A stretch of 60,935 nt of DNA from Ministeria vibrans ATCC 50519 (GCA_943704425.1 CALSCP010001856.1:10409-71343), one strand, 5' to 3'; positions 11,889 through 24,054 are shown, numbered from the stretch's first letter. The notes: a model not told the origin generated them from the sequence alone. A program made the numbers and translations.

Positions 11889-14800
11889 TCACGCAAGTGG
11901 GCAGCTTGTGTGGTACTCGTCAGTCGACACAGGCGACGACAAGTCGAGTTGTTGCGTCTTGAACGCACCACTAATAATGACATTCTCAATGCATCCCACA
12001 AAGGCGTTTCCACCCCCAGAGGTCTTGCCAATGGTGAAGGGACCCGTAGCCTGAACAGCAACCTATATATCGCAACGAACGCGTGTGTGAGAAGAAGACG
12101 AGCGATGCTGCAAACATCCAAATGTCAATCAATGTTCTACCTGACCGCCCGGAGCCTTGCCCGTCTTGACTTGTCCGTCGACAAAGAGTGCTCCATTCAC
12201 ACCACTGCGCGTGGCAACAATGCGATGGAACTTGTTGTCAAGCACACTAATGGAAGTCACAGTAATGAGAGCATCCTACAAACGAAAAAGAGAAATAAAC
12301 TAAGCCCGCGAAAAAAAAATGGTAATTTGCCCTTACTCCACCGCCATTGTTAAAGGAGAACTCAACAAAGCCACCTGCAGAGATGGAAACCTTGAGGAAA
12401 TCCTTGTCAGGGTTGGACTGGGACGAATCCTGGCCCTGGTAAAGAACGACACCACTGGAGAGGGCGCGCGCACGAAACGACAGAGTGCTCTCGACGCCCG
12501 GTTTGAGCGTGGCATACGTTGCGAAGGACTTGGCCGAGCTGAGAGCACCTACCGAGCTACTGGGCTCGCTGTAGTCCACGTTGACAATTGTCAGTCCAAC
12601 CGTGTCTACATCATTCGTAAGAACGAGTGAGTACAAATTATACGCCCATTTTCTGCGTCTACATGTAATTTTATCTACTTATACCTTCCGCAAAGTCAAT
12701 GAGCATGTCGTCAATGATAAGATTGCGCAGAGAACCAACAAGTCCGTTATTGTTGGTGCCGCCCTACAATACGCGTGGAGAAAGAGAAAAGGTAAGCGAG
12801 GTGCGCACGTACAATTTGAGAGTGCTTCGAATTCGTACGAGTCCACCAACCCACAGAGGTGAATTGTGCACATGAAGACCGACACTGGTGCCGGGGGTGG
12901 TTGTTGAGCCCTGGAGCACACCTAAAAAGCAATAGTCCGTATCAATGAATGTTTTTTTTTTCTTCTTTTTTTCTCCTTTTTTTTGAATCGGGGTGGGGCT
13001 GAGTGACATACCGTCGACGTAGAGAGTGCTGGACTGAAGGCTACGAGCCCAGGCAAACGAGTGAAACTTGCCATTGTTGACCGCAGAAGTGGATGAAACG
13101 GTCGCCGAGCCACGTCCCAACTGTAGACAGACATGTGCAACATATTGAGTAAAATTGCTATTTAATTGCTATTGGACACGATATTTATTCTTATATTATT
13201 TTCTTACGTCGTAGGTGACTTGGAGTAAGCCCGCAGCGGAAAGCGTTACTGTCACAAACTTTCCACTGAGCGAGTCTGACTGCGACAGGATAGTCTGCTC
13301 TGTGCCTGACACCTGTGCCAGGAACATTCCCTTGATGGTGTTGGACGTGCGTGGTCGCACACCCTGGCCCTCCGCCTTGATGTAGCCATCGCCAAACATT
13401 GTCACCTCATCATCGAACACTGTTGCAGAAACCATTGTAATTATCATTAATATATTATAGTATTATTAAAATTAAAAACTGGACATCAGGGCGTCATCAG
13501 TATTGTTTTAGATTTTGCTTTTGTGGGGAGAGGTTGTTGTGTTGTTACCTTGGTCACAGTATTGACCTGTGAGACCACTTTCGACATCACAGACACACTC
13601 AAACCCGGCGGGATCAGAGGAGCTTGCGACACACACGCCACTTGAGCAGGGTGACGCAAGACAGAGGGAGGCAAAGGTCGAGACACATCCAAAGACAATG
13701 TTGATCTCCTGCGCATTGTCGGACAAGTCGAGGGTGGTACCGGCGACGACAACATTACTGATGCAGCCAACGTAGTTCATGCCCAGAATCAGGTTGCCGT
13801 CTGTGTTGATCGCCACAAGCGAGCCCACGCGGTTGACTGTGATCACTTCGCTGTCAACCGTGAGTGTTCCAGTCGCTAGATCAAAAGCAAGGAAGAGACA
13901 AATATATTAGTACTTTGCCAATTCGAGTCGATCCAAACAATAGCAAAGACTTTTAAGAAGGTACCGGCTGCGGAGCTGTAGGTAAAAGAGAGAGTGTGCG
14001 ACTCGCCGTCGTTGTAGGCGCCAATGGTGGTGGCAGTGGCGGGACCACCGCCGGCGTTGAAGGTGACGGAAATACGGCGATCCGCAATGGCAATGGTGAG
14101 TTCGTCGTTGTTGGTGGAGTCCGAGTGGAACATTTGGAAGATCAAAGCGTCAACGGAGGACGTAGTAAATGTGAGTGAGACGGTGCCATCGACAATTTTC
14201 GTGGCGGGGTTCGTCACGTGGAGGGTGCTCTGGGTGTTCTCAAAGTTGAACGTGGCGGCTGCGTGCGCGCCCGGGAGCAGGTTGCACGTGTTGACACCGT
14301 CGCCAGTGTAGTCGGGGAAGCAAGCACAAGTGAAGTCGTTTGCCTCCCAGCCGGTGGGCGTGCAGATGGCCAGGCGATGGCAGGGGTCGGCGAGGCACGG
14401 ACTCACGAGAGCCGTCTCGCACGAGAGACCCGTGTAGCCCGAGGGACAGTCGCACGTCATGGACTTGCCGTCGGCGATGCACGAGCCGCCGTTTTGGCAG
14501 GCAGGGGAGCAAGTGGAGCGACGATGACGCCACTGGTTGACCTTTTCCGCGACTGACTTTTCAAGGCTCTCTGTCTTGGTCGAGATGGAGTTGAGCAGCT
14601 GCGAGAAGGTAGACGACGCCGAATCGAGGTGAAGCATGGCGAGTGCCTTGGCAGCGGTCGCCTTGGCTGTGGACACGTCGTCCGAAAACGCACCCGACGT
14701 CATGTTGACGAAGGAGGCAGTCGCACCCTCGTTGGTCATGCCAATGGCACGACGGACAATGGCACGGCACACGTCGACGGCCGCCGAGGCTTTCCAGCCG

Positions 14801-15650
14801 GTGGTAGGCACGTCGTAGGCACGGAACTCGACTGTGGAGATGGGTGCAATTGACGAGTCGGGCTTGTTGAGCGGAAGCACATGTTGCAAGTTGAGCGAGT
14901 GGTACTTCCACACCTTGGAGTCGTCGATGCCGACGGACGAGGCAAGGTCGCCCAGATGCGAGACAGAATGACGCTGCTCGGCCGAGTCGAAGCGATGGAA
15001 CATCTCGGCCAGTTTGGCGTGGTTTCGCTGATCAGCGGGTGTCTTGTCAAGAGCATTGATGAGATCGGGATGCGTCGCAGCAATGGACTTGGTGAAAGGA
15101 TTGGCATCGCCACCGTAGTGGGAGGTGCCGAAGAGACGACGCAGCGCCGGCTCGACGGACTCGTGCAGAAGCACCAGGTTAGCAAGTGCCTGTTCTCCGG
15201 CGGCCAACAAGCACGAAGCATCAATGTGCACGTGCATTCCCGAACGATCACCAGACTCGACCAGTCCCGACGACTGCAGTCGATCGACGAGGCTCTCCAG
15301 CTCGTATTGACTCTCCAAGGGAGGCGACACCACTTCGTAGCCGTCGTAGACGCCATTGTTGTTGACGTACTCGGGTGCAATGGTCCATGTGCGGTTGAAA
15401 GTGTCGGTGTAGCGCGTGGTACGCAGACGACGGGGCGCATAGCGTGCCGGGTCAATGGGGTGGGCGACCACAGTGATTTCGTGCTCGAGCGCTCCCGTCG
15501 ATTGTCCATCGATCACACTCATGAGCTTCTCGTAGTTGGCAGCAGGCGCCTCGTTGACGTGCTTGATGCGCATACCACTGGACTCGGTACCTGCGTACTC
15601 AAGCTCAACGCCAAACGTGGGCTTGTCTACGAATGAAAAACAGTGAGGTG

Positions 15651-15685
<35 letters not shown>

Positions 15686-15877
15686 GTCTTTTGAACTTGT
15701 CACGACCGTGTGTGTAGGAAATGAAGTGATGCGGCTGCAAGGACTGCTCAAGGAGACCACTGCCAACACCTAAGTTGAAAATTCTCTTTTTTTGTGTTTC
15801 TTGTTGTGTCTGTCGCTCAATGAACATTCAAATTATGTACAGTTGGAACAATAGAGGACCATTCGTATGGTAGCCAA
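11889..15877 (-). CDS. Amidoligase-domain / EGF / laminin G fusion protein
   Basis: The N-terminal half (about 14560-15620) resembles the putative amidoligase family (PF12224, glutamine-synthetase-like fold). It has FGVELEYAG, YEVVSPPLES, RSGMHVHIDAS, WKYHSLNLQHVLPL and STVEFRAYDVP, with the expected E, HxH and EFR residues in order. Then come two EGF modules (CSPACQNGGSCIADG..., CLADPCHRLAICTPTGWEANDF...), laminin G domain 1 (about 13690-14280) and another EGF (CLASPCSSGVCVASS). Laminin G domains 2 and 3 follow (about 12690-13435 and 11889-12610), ending YHTSCPLA. No transmembrane helix is seen after LamG 3. The 5' end is uncertain: MVLYCSN at about 15877 spliced to CVGSGLLEQS then HD-KPTFG keeps frame, but shows no signal peptide. 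About ten exons. Substrate unknown; fusion seen directly, activity inferred. Confidence 0.75.
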
Positions 15878-16001
15878 AGAGATTCTGTTTCAACTTGTAC
15901 GTTCGTGTTCATTTCCTAATTTTTTTTGTTCAATTTTTGACACACGCTTTCTCTCTCTCTCCTCTTGTCTGTCTATCTCTCTCGCATCACTTTCTCTATA
16001 T

Positions 16002-19000
16002 TCACTTGTGCCCTCCCTCAAAGATCATAATGTCCTGTCGGCACAGTAGACTTTTTATGGTCTTGGCGCGCATTGCGTTGGTCTCCAGGTAGTTCTCAAA
16101 GAGGCTCTGCTGTGCTGCCAGTACGTCGGGTGTGCCCTCGCCGTTAAGCAGCGTGTCAAAGAGCTGCTCCCACAAGTCGCGCTGCCAGTAACGCTTCCAT
16201 TTGAGCTGCGGTTGCCAGCGGCCCGTCTCGGGGTTCTTCTCCACCTGCATGTAGGAGCGGTGCAACAGCGTATGCACGGTACCCAGCAACCCGTACGTGT
16301 CGCACTCATAGCGCCATGACTCCCCCGTCTGCATCGGCACACACTTGAATGAGCTTGTTTCGCTTTTCCCCGAAAATCGCTGTCCCTCCGGATACTGGCG
16401 CAAATCAATGGCGCGTCCAAAATCCACCAGACGCAGTCCACGCAGTCGCCAGCCGCCCTCCCCATCCGCGCGCCACGTTCGCTCCCACTCATTGCTCAGT
16501 CCACTTCCCAGCGTCACATCGTCGCCTGTGCCATCCATCTCGGGCGCTACATCGCTACGCAACAGCAGGTTGTCTGGCTTTATGTCACCGTGCAAAATGC
16601 CCGCCAAGTGCATTTCGCGGCACATCTTGAGCAGCTCAATTGTGTAGAAGATCACAAGAGTCTCTTCCAGCTCACGGCCCGTCTGACTGTACAGATTGAG
16701 TGCCTTGAGCAGAGTAGGCTGTTCGTGGTAGTCGAGGAGCAACACGCTCGACTGGCCTTCGTTGTAGACGTAGGTTCCATGCATTTGGACAAACCACGTG
16801 CGCGTGTTGACACGCTCATGCAAAGCACTCAATGCATAAAACTCCCAAGGACACGCGGGGGTCTCTACCTTGGCGGCCAACAGTGCGGGCATGCCTCGGC
16901 GGCCCCCTCCCACCCCTTGGTCAACGCCTTCTTCGTCGTCATCGTCATCGTCAACGCGCTCGACAAGGTACACGGACGCAAAAGCGCCCGAACCAAGCAG
17001 ACGGTCAAACCGTACCGAGTGGGTGACGTCGAGGGAGAGCGTGTCGCCGCGCGAAGCCCGTTCAAAGAGGGGACCGGGCGTAGTCACGGTGTGATACAGA
17101 CTCGACGCGCCCAGGTGTGAATCGACAAGGGTAAGGGTTTTCTTAATGGTACTTGCCAAAAAGGGGTTGGGCTCATCGTCGGACTGGTCTTCGTCGCCCG
17201 ATGCAAGCTCATCTCGACGACTTTGATTGTTGCATGGGATGTCGAGGGTGGTGTCGTCAATGCTGTCGCTGGTGCCATTGTCGACGGCATCGCTTGCTGA
17301 CGATACCAAGCTAGTGTTGACGCTGCTTCCAAAGCTGCTGTTGCCGTGGGAGTCTTCAACGCTCGTCTCCATAATTGGACTTAACTGTTGATGAGTTGAG
17401 GCGGGTGTTGGGGTGGCGACAACAGGTGCGGCGCTCGGCGGTAGCACGACTGCAACCGGCGTAGCCGCAATGAAGGATTGTTGCTCGGCCAGGGACGGCA
17501 CGGCATTCTCATCGGAGAAGATTGCAAAGGGAGTCGACTGGGCAAAGGGTGCAGTCACCGATAGATTTGCCGATTGGTCTGTTGTCACGTTGGTATCTTC
17601 AAACACGACAAAGTCGTCGGCGGAAGTGGTAGTAGGCGCTGCCATGACGCTGCCATCGTCGTTGTTGTTGTCGTCGAATTCGTTGTCTTCCTCTTCCTCT
17701 TCCTCTTCCTGCTCGACTGGGAACTCGTCAAGCGACTGAAGGGCTGCACGGGACATGGCAAATGAGTGTGCAAGACGTTCAGGAGAGGGCGAGCCGGGTG
17801 GAGGTGTGTTCTCGTCGTCGGGTACGTGCCTCTGTGATTGCTGCGGGGACGCGTTGTCGGCAATGGTGCGATCGAGTGAGAGACGCAAGTGGGTCGGTCG
17901 CTGAGGTGACGACGACGACGACGAAAACTGTACGTTGCTAGTGGCATTGTCAGCTCCATCGTCTTCGTACACCGAGAAGCAGATTGGCTCAGCCTGAGCC
18001 ATCTGCTGTCGAGCCGCCATGATGATCCGGGTCGTCTCGCCGTCATCCTCGTAGTAGTCAGCTTCATCGTCGCAACCGTCGTTGTTGTCGTGGTCGTCGA
18101 GGGGCGCAGTGAACATGGAGTTGATGTCAGCCAGTGCTGCCTTCATGTTAATTGTGGGCGACGCTGGTGCATTGACAGAGGCAGCCTCGGCCGCAGCACT
18201 GACGGCGGCGGCAGCAGCACGAATGGCGCCGCAGGGCACCTCAAGTGTGAGAGTGTCGCCCCCGCCGGGTGTTGACGGATCAAAGTTAATTTGACGCACG
18301 AGCGCATTGACTGGGATGGTTGCCATCGATTCGTCGTCGTCGTCACTCATGCATGACTGCACTGCCTTTTGCAGAGTTGCAGCAGCGCGCGCGCGGATGG
18401 CATCTTCTGCATCGGTGCGCGCAAGTCGAGCCTCTTCCGCCTGTTGCGCTGCCAATTCCTCTTGCTCCAGTTCAAGCACACGCTGCGCCTCTGCCTCAAT
18501 CTCGGCTGCCAAAGCCGCTTCGCGCGCTGCCTGCTGTTGGCGTGCGAGCATTTCCATGGCACGCAGCTCCTCAAAGCAATACTCAACGTTGGACGAGGGA
18601 AAGAGCACTTGAGGGTCGTAGCTGCGCGCCTCGTTGGTGACGGCATGGCGCATGGTCGTCACGCCCGCCTTGACACCCGCCAAAGGGTTGACACGTACCG
18701 CGCTTTGGGTTTTGGTCGAGGGAGCGAGTGCCCCTTCCAGGCGATGGCGCACGGATGACGACGACGACCCAGTCGCAGTTGCACTACTGGCATTGGCGTC
18801 GGGCTCGTCTTCAAAGATCTCAAAAGCGGGTCTGGTAGGCACGGGTGCACAGCGTTCGCTGTTTTGCGGTTGAACAGCCGACACGTCTGTCCAAGTGGTG
18901 GGCAACTGGCGGTTCTCCTTGTGTTGCGTGCGGGGCTGGGGGAAGGGAGCTTGAGCGCTGCCGGCAGGGACCACGTCACGCGATGCCGTAGCGGGCGCAC

Positions 19001-20140
19001 CCTGACTGTCCTCGTAGACCGTAAAGGCAGGACGCGATACGTTGGGACGCGCGCTGCGCATAGCTTGCGCCTGCGCAAGAGGGCGGGCACTTGCGTCAAG
19101 CAGGCGGCTGCGCGGTTGCTGGCGTGGCAGCTCGGGCACGGCCTGACCGCGCTCGGCCGGCGTCGGAAGGTCACCTCGCTCTGCATCTTGTCGAATTTTG
19201 TCAGCAAGACGATGTTGAAAATCGGCATAGCGACGACGCAGGCGGTCGAGGGGACGGGCTGCGCGTTTATTAATGCCGGCCTGGTAGACCTTGTCAGCAC
19301 GACTGTATTGACCGGCCTCCTCGAGAACAGATGCCCACGCCTCGTAAAGCGCCGCATGAGACGTACACAAGTTGTTGGTGTACAGGTAGGTGAAGATGGC
19401 CTGAGGCTCGAGACACTTGCTGGCGTAGTCGAGCCACACGCGCAAGTAGCGTATGTCGTTGTGCCAGCACTCGTCGTCTTTGAATTCGCGCACGCACCGC
19501 TCGAGCAATTCGAACAGTCCCGAGCCTTCCTCGTCGCCCACGTAGTTTTGCTTTGTCCAGCTGATGTACTTTTCCCACATTTCCATAGGATCGTCACTCT
19601 CAGTGTCGCGCAGGGCTCGTTCAAATTCGCTACAAGACATGAAAAAATGATGAGCGAGAGATAGAGAGAGAGAGAGACACACACACACACACACATCGCG
19701 CTCAAGGGCGCTTGAAACGGCCCCTTTGCTAGCATTTGAATGTGCTGCACGGAGCGTTATGGATGCTACAGCGCTGTGTGGGGCATAAACGAGGAGTGCA
19801 GATTTGAAAAAAAAAAAAGATTGCAAGACATGACAGGAAACGAAGGGCAGAGGACATTTCAAGCTAGTATTCGCCTTGGGACACAATATATGCTTATGTT
19901 CAGATGGCATTACGGCACAGCGGGCACAAGAGGAAGCGAGACGGAAGGGGACAACATTTTTCAAATTTGACTTTTCGTGTGTTTTTATTACCTGCGCTCG
20001 CTGGTGAGCTCTTCAAGGCGCTGCTCCGAGTGAGCTGATTGAGCCAGTGCCGTTGTTAGTGTGGCGACAGTGCGGCCCGTCTTGAGCGGGATCACATTCT
20101 CCTTCTTCAGCTCCCAGTCGAAGTTCGCCGGCGACGACAT
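16002..20140 (-). CDS. BUB1: MadBub spindle-checkpoint kinase (BUB1/BUBR1)
   Basis: Kinetochore protein that inhibits APC/C-Cdc20. Exons 19992-20140 and 16002-19629 sum to 3777 nt (1258 residues). The N-terminus, FDWELKKENVIPLKTGR, carries the first KEN box at residues 13-15. It is followed by the Mad3/BUB1 TPR region (WEKYISWTKQNY, YLRVWLDYASKC). Two ABBA-type motifs (FTVYED, FEIFED) flank a second KEN (QHKENRQ, about residue 288). A GLEBS-like Bub3-binding motif (VEYCFEELRAMEM) is near residue 396. Three more ABBA-type motifs follow (FSVYED, FVVFED, FAIFSD). The C-terminal kinase (from about 920) has LGSGAFASVY, AAKVE, HGDIKPDN and DFGRA, so it looks catalytically competent. It combines BUB1 and BUBR1 features in one chain. 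Confidence 0.93.
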
Positions 20141-20434
20141 GATCGATCAAAATAAAGTGAAACTATAATAATAAAAATATTTACTTTTACTATTATTTTG
20201 ATTTTTGATTATTCATTATTCATATTGTAGTGTCTACTGCGAAAGCATTGTGCTGATTTTTGTTTCGTATATAGTCTAAATACAGTAAATAGTCTTGTTT
20301 TGACATTGAGTTATTTGAGTACATCTCTTGATTATCTTATTAATATTAATATTATTATTATTATTATTAAATTTTTATTGTTGTATGTTGTTGTTGTTGC
20401 ACAAAATAATATAATTATCACAATAGTATGGCAG
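20141..20434. other. Intergenic, AT-rich
   Basis: AT-rich spacer with short ATT runs between the start of MadBub and the end of the GPCR gene. No motif called. Confidence 0.4.
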
Positions 20435-21834
20435 TCACGTTTTGTCTCCCTTGTCTGGAACGGGAAGCAGCTCGGAACGAATGGAGATGTCGGTGGGCAG
20501 CGGGTGGTCGGCGAGCTCGTCGTCGTCAGCGTAGTGGCGACCGCGGTCGGACAGACTGGCACGGTGGTTGGAGTCGACGGCACACAACACACTGTCGCTC
20601 GAGAGGGTACTTGGCTCGCGTGTGTTGACAGCAAAGGGCTCGGTCTCGCCGGTTTGCTGGCGGTTGCAAAAGAGACGCCATTCGCGCAGCAGTGACCGGC
20701 TCAAGAGCACTGCAACACACGTCAGAAACCCCATTGAGGGCGCAAGGGCACACTCCATCTTGTGAATGAAGGGAGCAAAAGACGAATGTTAAATGAGAAG
20801 ATGTACATATCACAAACTGCATACCAGTGAGGTGGCAGTGCTGTAGTCCTGCTGAAGCACAGTGAACACCATTCGGTTTAGGAGTGCGGGTCCTTCGAAC
20901 AGCGAGAAAACGACAAGCACAAGGAGGGAGCGGCGCACGATGACGAGAAGGCGAGCACGACGCAGTCCCGATTGATACACGCGCAACAACACCATGCCAT
21001 AGAGGGGTAGCAGAGCAATCCAGACGGCAAGGCCAATGGCGTGCTGCGACTGCCGCAGGCCGTCTGTCGTCTCCGTCTGAGTCGGCGGGATCCAACACCA
21101 GATCTGTTGCGTCCGGCCGTACTCGCCGAGAATAACCAGTGCCAGTGTGTGTGCCAATGGAATCGTCCACGCTACGGCGTGTAGCAGGCGAAGACGACGC
21201 ATCAAATGATCTTCGGACGCTCCCTCCAGTGCCCTAACACAGAGGAATCAAACACGCGTTTACACCACACACATACACAAACCATATATATATATATCAA
21301 ATAAGTAGCTTACATGTAGAGGACGGCGCCCACATTTCCCACCCAGACGTAGGATGCGATTACGAAATAGTTCAGCGCGATTGCTTGAAGTTCGCAAAGT
21401 TTCATATTGAACGTCGCATCTACAAAGCCAATTAGCCGCCAGAGTCACTTGACTGTCTCTGTCTCTCTCTATCCCTATCTGCCTCACTACTGTACCGTAT
21501 CCACCAACAGAAAGAGGAGGCGGCGCCCAGGGAAGGTAAAAGACCGCAGAGGCCAATTCGCAAACCGCCAAAGCCGCAACAACGTGCAATTCGGCTGTTC
21601 TCAGACGCTTAAGCTTGGCAAAGGTCACTAAAATGAACACTAGAAGAAGACGAATGAGAAGGGCCAGACGAGGAGAGAGAGGAGAGGAGAGAGAGAGACA
21701 GAGAGACAAGAAAGAGAGTGCGTACTTGAACCACTGATGGACAACACGGCACTTGTGCACAACAGCCCCATTGCCGCCCCTTTCTCATTGGCCAGACCAA
21801 AATCAGGTTCGTCTGTCATCTCCAGCTCATACAA
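20435..21834 (-). CDS. cAMP-receptor-like 7TM GPCR
   Basis: Predicted plasma-membrane GPCR related to the Dictyostelium cAMP receptor/CRL group. Exon 1 (start at 21834, MYELEMTDE, or 21819) holds helix 1 (AAMGLLCTSAVLSISG), continuing into VFILVTFAKLKRLRTAELHVVAALAVCEL. The next exon encodes CELQAIALNYFVIASYVWVGNVGAVLYM, the family helix 3 with its conserved cysteine. Then come LHAVAWTIPLAHTLALVILG, the extracellular QQIWCWI motif typical of this class, LAVWIALLPLYGMVLLRVYQSG, and a last pair of helices (SLLVLVVFSLFEGPALLNRMVF, APSMGFLTCVAVLLSRSL). The tail is Ser/Asp-rich. Five exons. Ligand unknown; relatives in several protists do not bind cAMP, so the name describes family only. Confidence 0.8.
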
Positions 21835-21990
21835 GATACTGAGAGGTTTATAAAAATATTATTCTTTTTATTCAATAATCGATAATCATTCAAAAATTAG
21901 GAAGAGTAATTATTATTATTATTGGTATTATTGGCATTATTTTGTTTTGGATTTTGAGCCATTAATTGAAAACATAGAAAATATTGTACA

Positions 21991-22093
<103 letters not shown>

Positions 22094-22338
22094 ACTTGCG
22101 CCGCGCTTTGTTGCCGCGGTTGCGTCGTGTCTTCTTCTTGCTGTTTGTTCGTTCTTCCCTCTTTGGGACATCGGCCAGAGTAGGTTCGCGGCGATAGAGC
22201 AGTGATTTCCGCGGCTCCACCAGTTGCTCGTAGTTCCACACAGTGTTCATGTATCTACCGTAAAGAGAGTGAGTGAGTGAGTGATAGCAGGGAAGGAGAA
22301 AGCAAGAAGGGGGAAGAGGAGAGAAAAAGATAAAGAAG

Positions 22339-22375
<37 letters not shown>

Positions 22376-23352
22376 AACAAAGTGATAGAGAGAGAGAGAA
22401 ACAAAGTGATAGAAGAGAGAGAAACAAAGTGATAGAGAGAGAGAAACAAAGTGATAGAGAGAGAGAAACAAAGTGATAGAGAGAGAGAGAAACAAAGTGA
22501 TAGAGAGAAACAAAGTGACAGAGAGAGAGAAACAAAGTGATAGAAGAGAGAGAAACAAAGTGATAGAGAGAGAGAAACAAAGTGATAGAGAGAGAGAGAG
22601 AAACAAAGTGATAGAGAGAGAGAGAGAAACAAAGTGATAGAAGAGAGAGAAACAAAGTGATAGAGAGAGAGAGAGAAACAAAGTGACAGAGAGAGAATCA
22701 AAGTGATAGAGAGAGAGAAACAAAGAGATAGAGAGAGAAACAAAGTGACAGAGAGAGAATCAAAGTGATAGAGAGAGAACACAGTTGTAGAGAAAGAAAG
22801 CGACAGACGGAGGCTGTGGTGGCAGGCAAGGGTGTGCTCAATCGATACCGGTCCAAGGGGGTCTCCGTGCGGCCGGGCGTCTTGAGCTTGGGTGGCGCTG
22901 GATCGGCGAGCGACTGTTCGTGCAGCTCCTGCAGCGACTCACGAATGCGGTACGCGAGCCCCCGCTGCAAAGACTCCCTCCGACGCTGTCGTGGCGTTCG
23001 TTCCGCCGCAGCACCGTCTGAATAATGAAAGGAAGAGCCAAAACGTAGTGAGTGTCTGATTTTTTTTTTTTTTTTGTTCTTCTCATTTCGTTTGTCTTGT
23101 CGCGTCTTTTCGCTTGTTACCTGCATAGTAGAAATCAGGCAGATCCACAAGGGGACCGTACTCGGTGGAGCTTCGTGCAAGGCCAAGGCTAAGGACCAGC
23201 GGGCGATCAGAAGGGCCAAACCAATCCAATCCCTTGCGACTCAACTACCTTTCCCTAAAGTTGCCCCCAGCAGCGACAGCCCGACATACATGAAGGGTTC
23301 TCACATGCCCTGCCTGTGCCACGTGGCGAAAGACCTGAGCACACTGCAACAT
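22094..23352 (-). CDS. MRPL52: Mitochondrial ribosomal protein mL52
   Basis: Component of the mitochondrial large ribosomal subunit. The start at 23352 gives a basic, hydrophobic N-terminus (MLQCAQVFRHVAQAGHVRTLHV) suited to mitochondrial import. An approximately 60-nt intron joins NFRES to LGLARSS, then TEYGPLVDLPDFYYADG, which matches the mL52 signature (YGPLxxLPDxxYADG). A third exon gives AERTPRQRRR and a charged helix (YRIRESLQELHEQSL). A large repeat-filled intron (about 22256-22853) then leads to YMNTVWNYEQLVEP and a lysine/arginine-rich end. The C-terminal exon extends beyond the animal protein. The family is small and divergent; the core motif supports the call. Confidence 0.82.
22330..22785. 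repeat. Minisatellite array in mL52 intron
   Basis: About 18 head-to-tail copies of GAAACAAAGTGATAGAGAG with (GA)n spacers of varying length (unit about 21-27 bp). It lies inside the last intron of the mL52 gene. Variants replace GTGATAG by GTGACAG or GAAAC by GAATC. Confidence 0.95.
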
Positions 23353-23517
23353 TGAAATAATTTGATTTTTCATTTTTCATTTATCATTATTCATTCTTGA
23401 GACTTGGAGCATTGTCAATACATTAATAGTCAAGAATGAAGATCTGGTTGATCCAATGTTGCGAAAGGAACTCGATGGTGTTTGTGTATAAGAGTAGGTT
23501 GTATTTGTACTGTTTGG

Positions 23518-23848
23518 TTAGACGTCGGCGATGGTCACGTCAACATCGACACCCGGCTCAATGCTGATCGAGGTGATCTGCTTCACTGTGTCGGGGCTTG
23601 CCGTCAGGTCAATGACACGCTTGAACACACGCATCTCGAATCGGTCCCAGGTCTTGGAACCCTCACCGTTGGGCGTCTTGCGCGTGGTAATGCGCAGAAC
23701 CTGCAAAATGAAAAACACACATGAATGAGAAGAGAAACATCTATCATGACTGTAGCAACACAAAGTGTACCTTAGTGGGGATACGCACGGGGCCACGCAC
23801 GGGGAGGTCCTTCTCCTTGGATCGCTTGATGAGCTGAGCGCACACTAT

Positions 23849-23889
<41 letters not shown>

Positions 23890-24054
23890 CAATACAATAC
23901 AATGCGTGTCAGGCCCGCTTCCACTCCTTTCGTCGTGTCTCCTTACCGTTCTCGACCTTCTTCATGTTGGCCGACGAAAGCGTAATGCGAATGCGGTGCT
24001 TCGGCGACTCGTCTTCAAAGCCGGCCTTCTGTGGTTTCTCAGCCAGTGTTGCCT
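23518..24054 (-). CDS. RPS20: 40S ribosomal protein uS10 (S20), 5' exon not located
   Basis: Small-subunit ribosomal protein. The exons give [15 protein letters not shown], then [75 protein letters not shown] split over introns, then [26 protein letters not shown] and TAA at 23518. This is the complete uS10 body. The exon at 24054 follows a clean acceptor (CGTGCAG) and needs an upstream start exon, probably little more than ATG as in the eS1 gene. MACN with a weak donor near 24165-24176 is one candidate; the true exon may instead lie in or beyond the assembly gap. A CA microsatellite sits in one intron (23850-23890). Confidence 0.93.

Noticed and set aside
14881-15636. Plus-strand 251-codon frame opposite the amidoligase exon
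   Set aside because: Composition is typical of an antisense shadow; the minus frame has the conserved family motifs.
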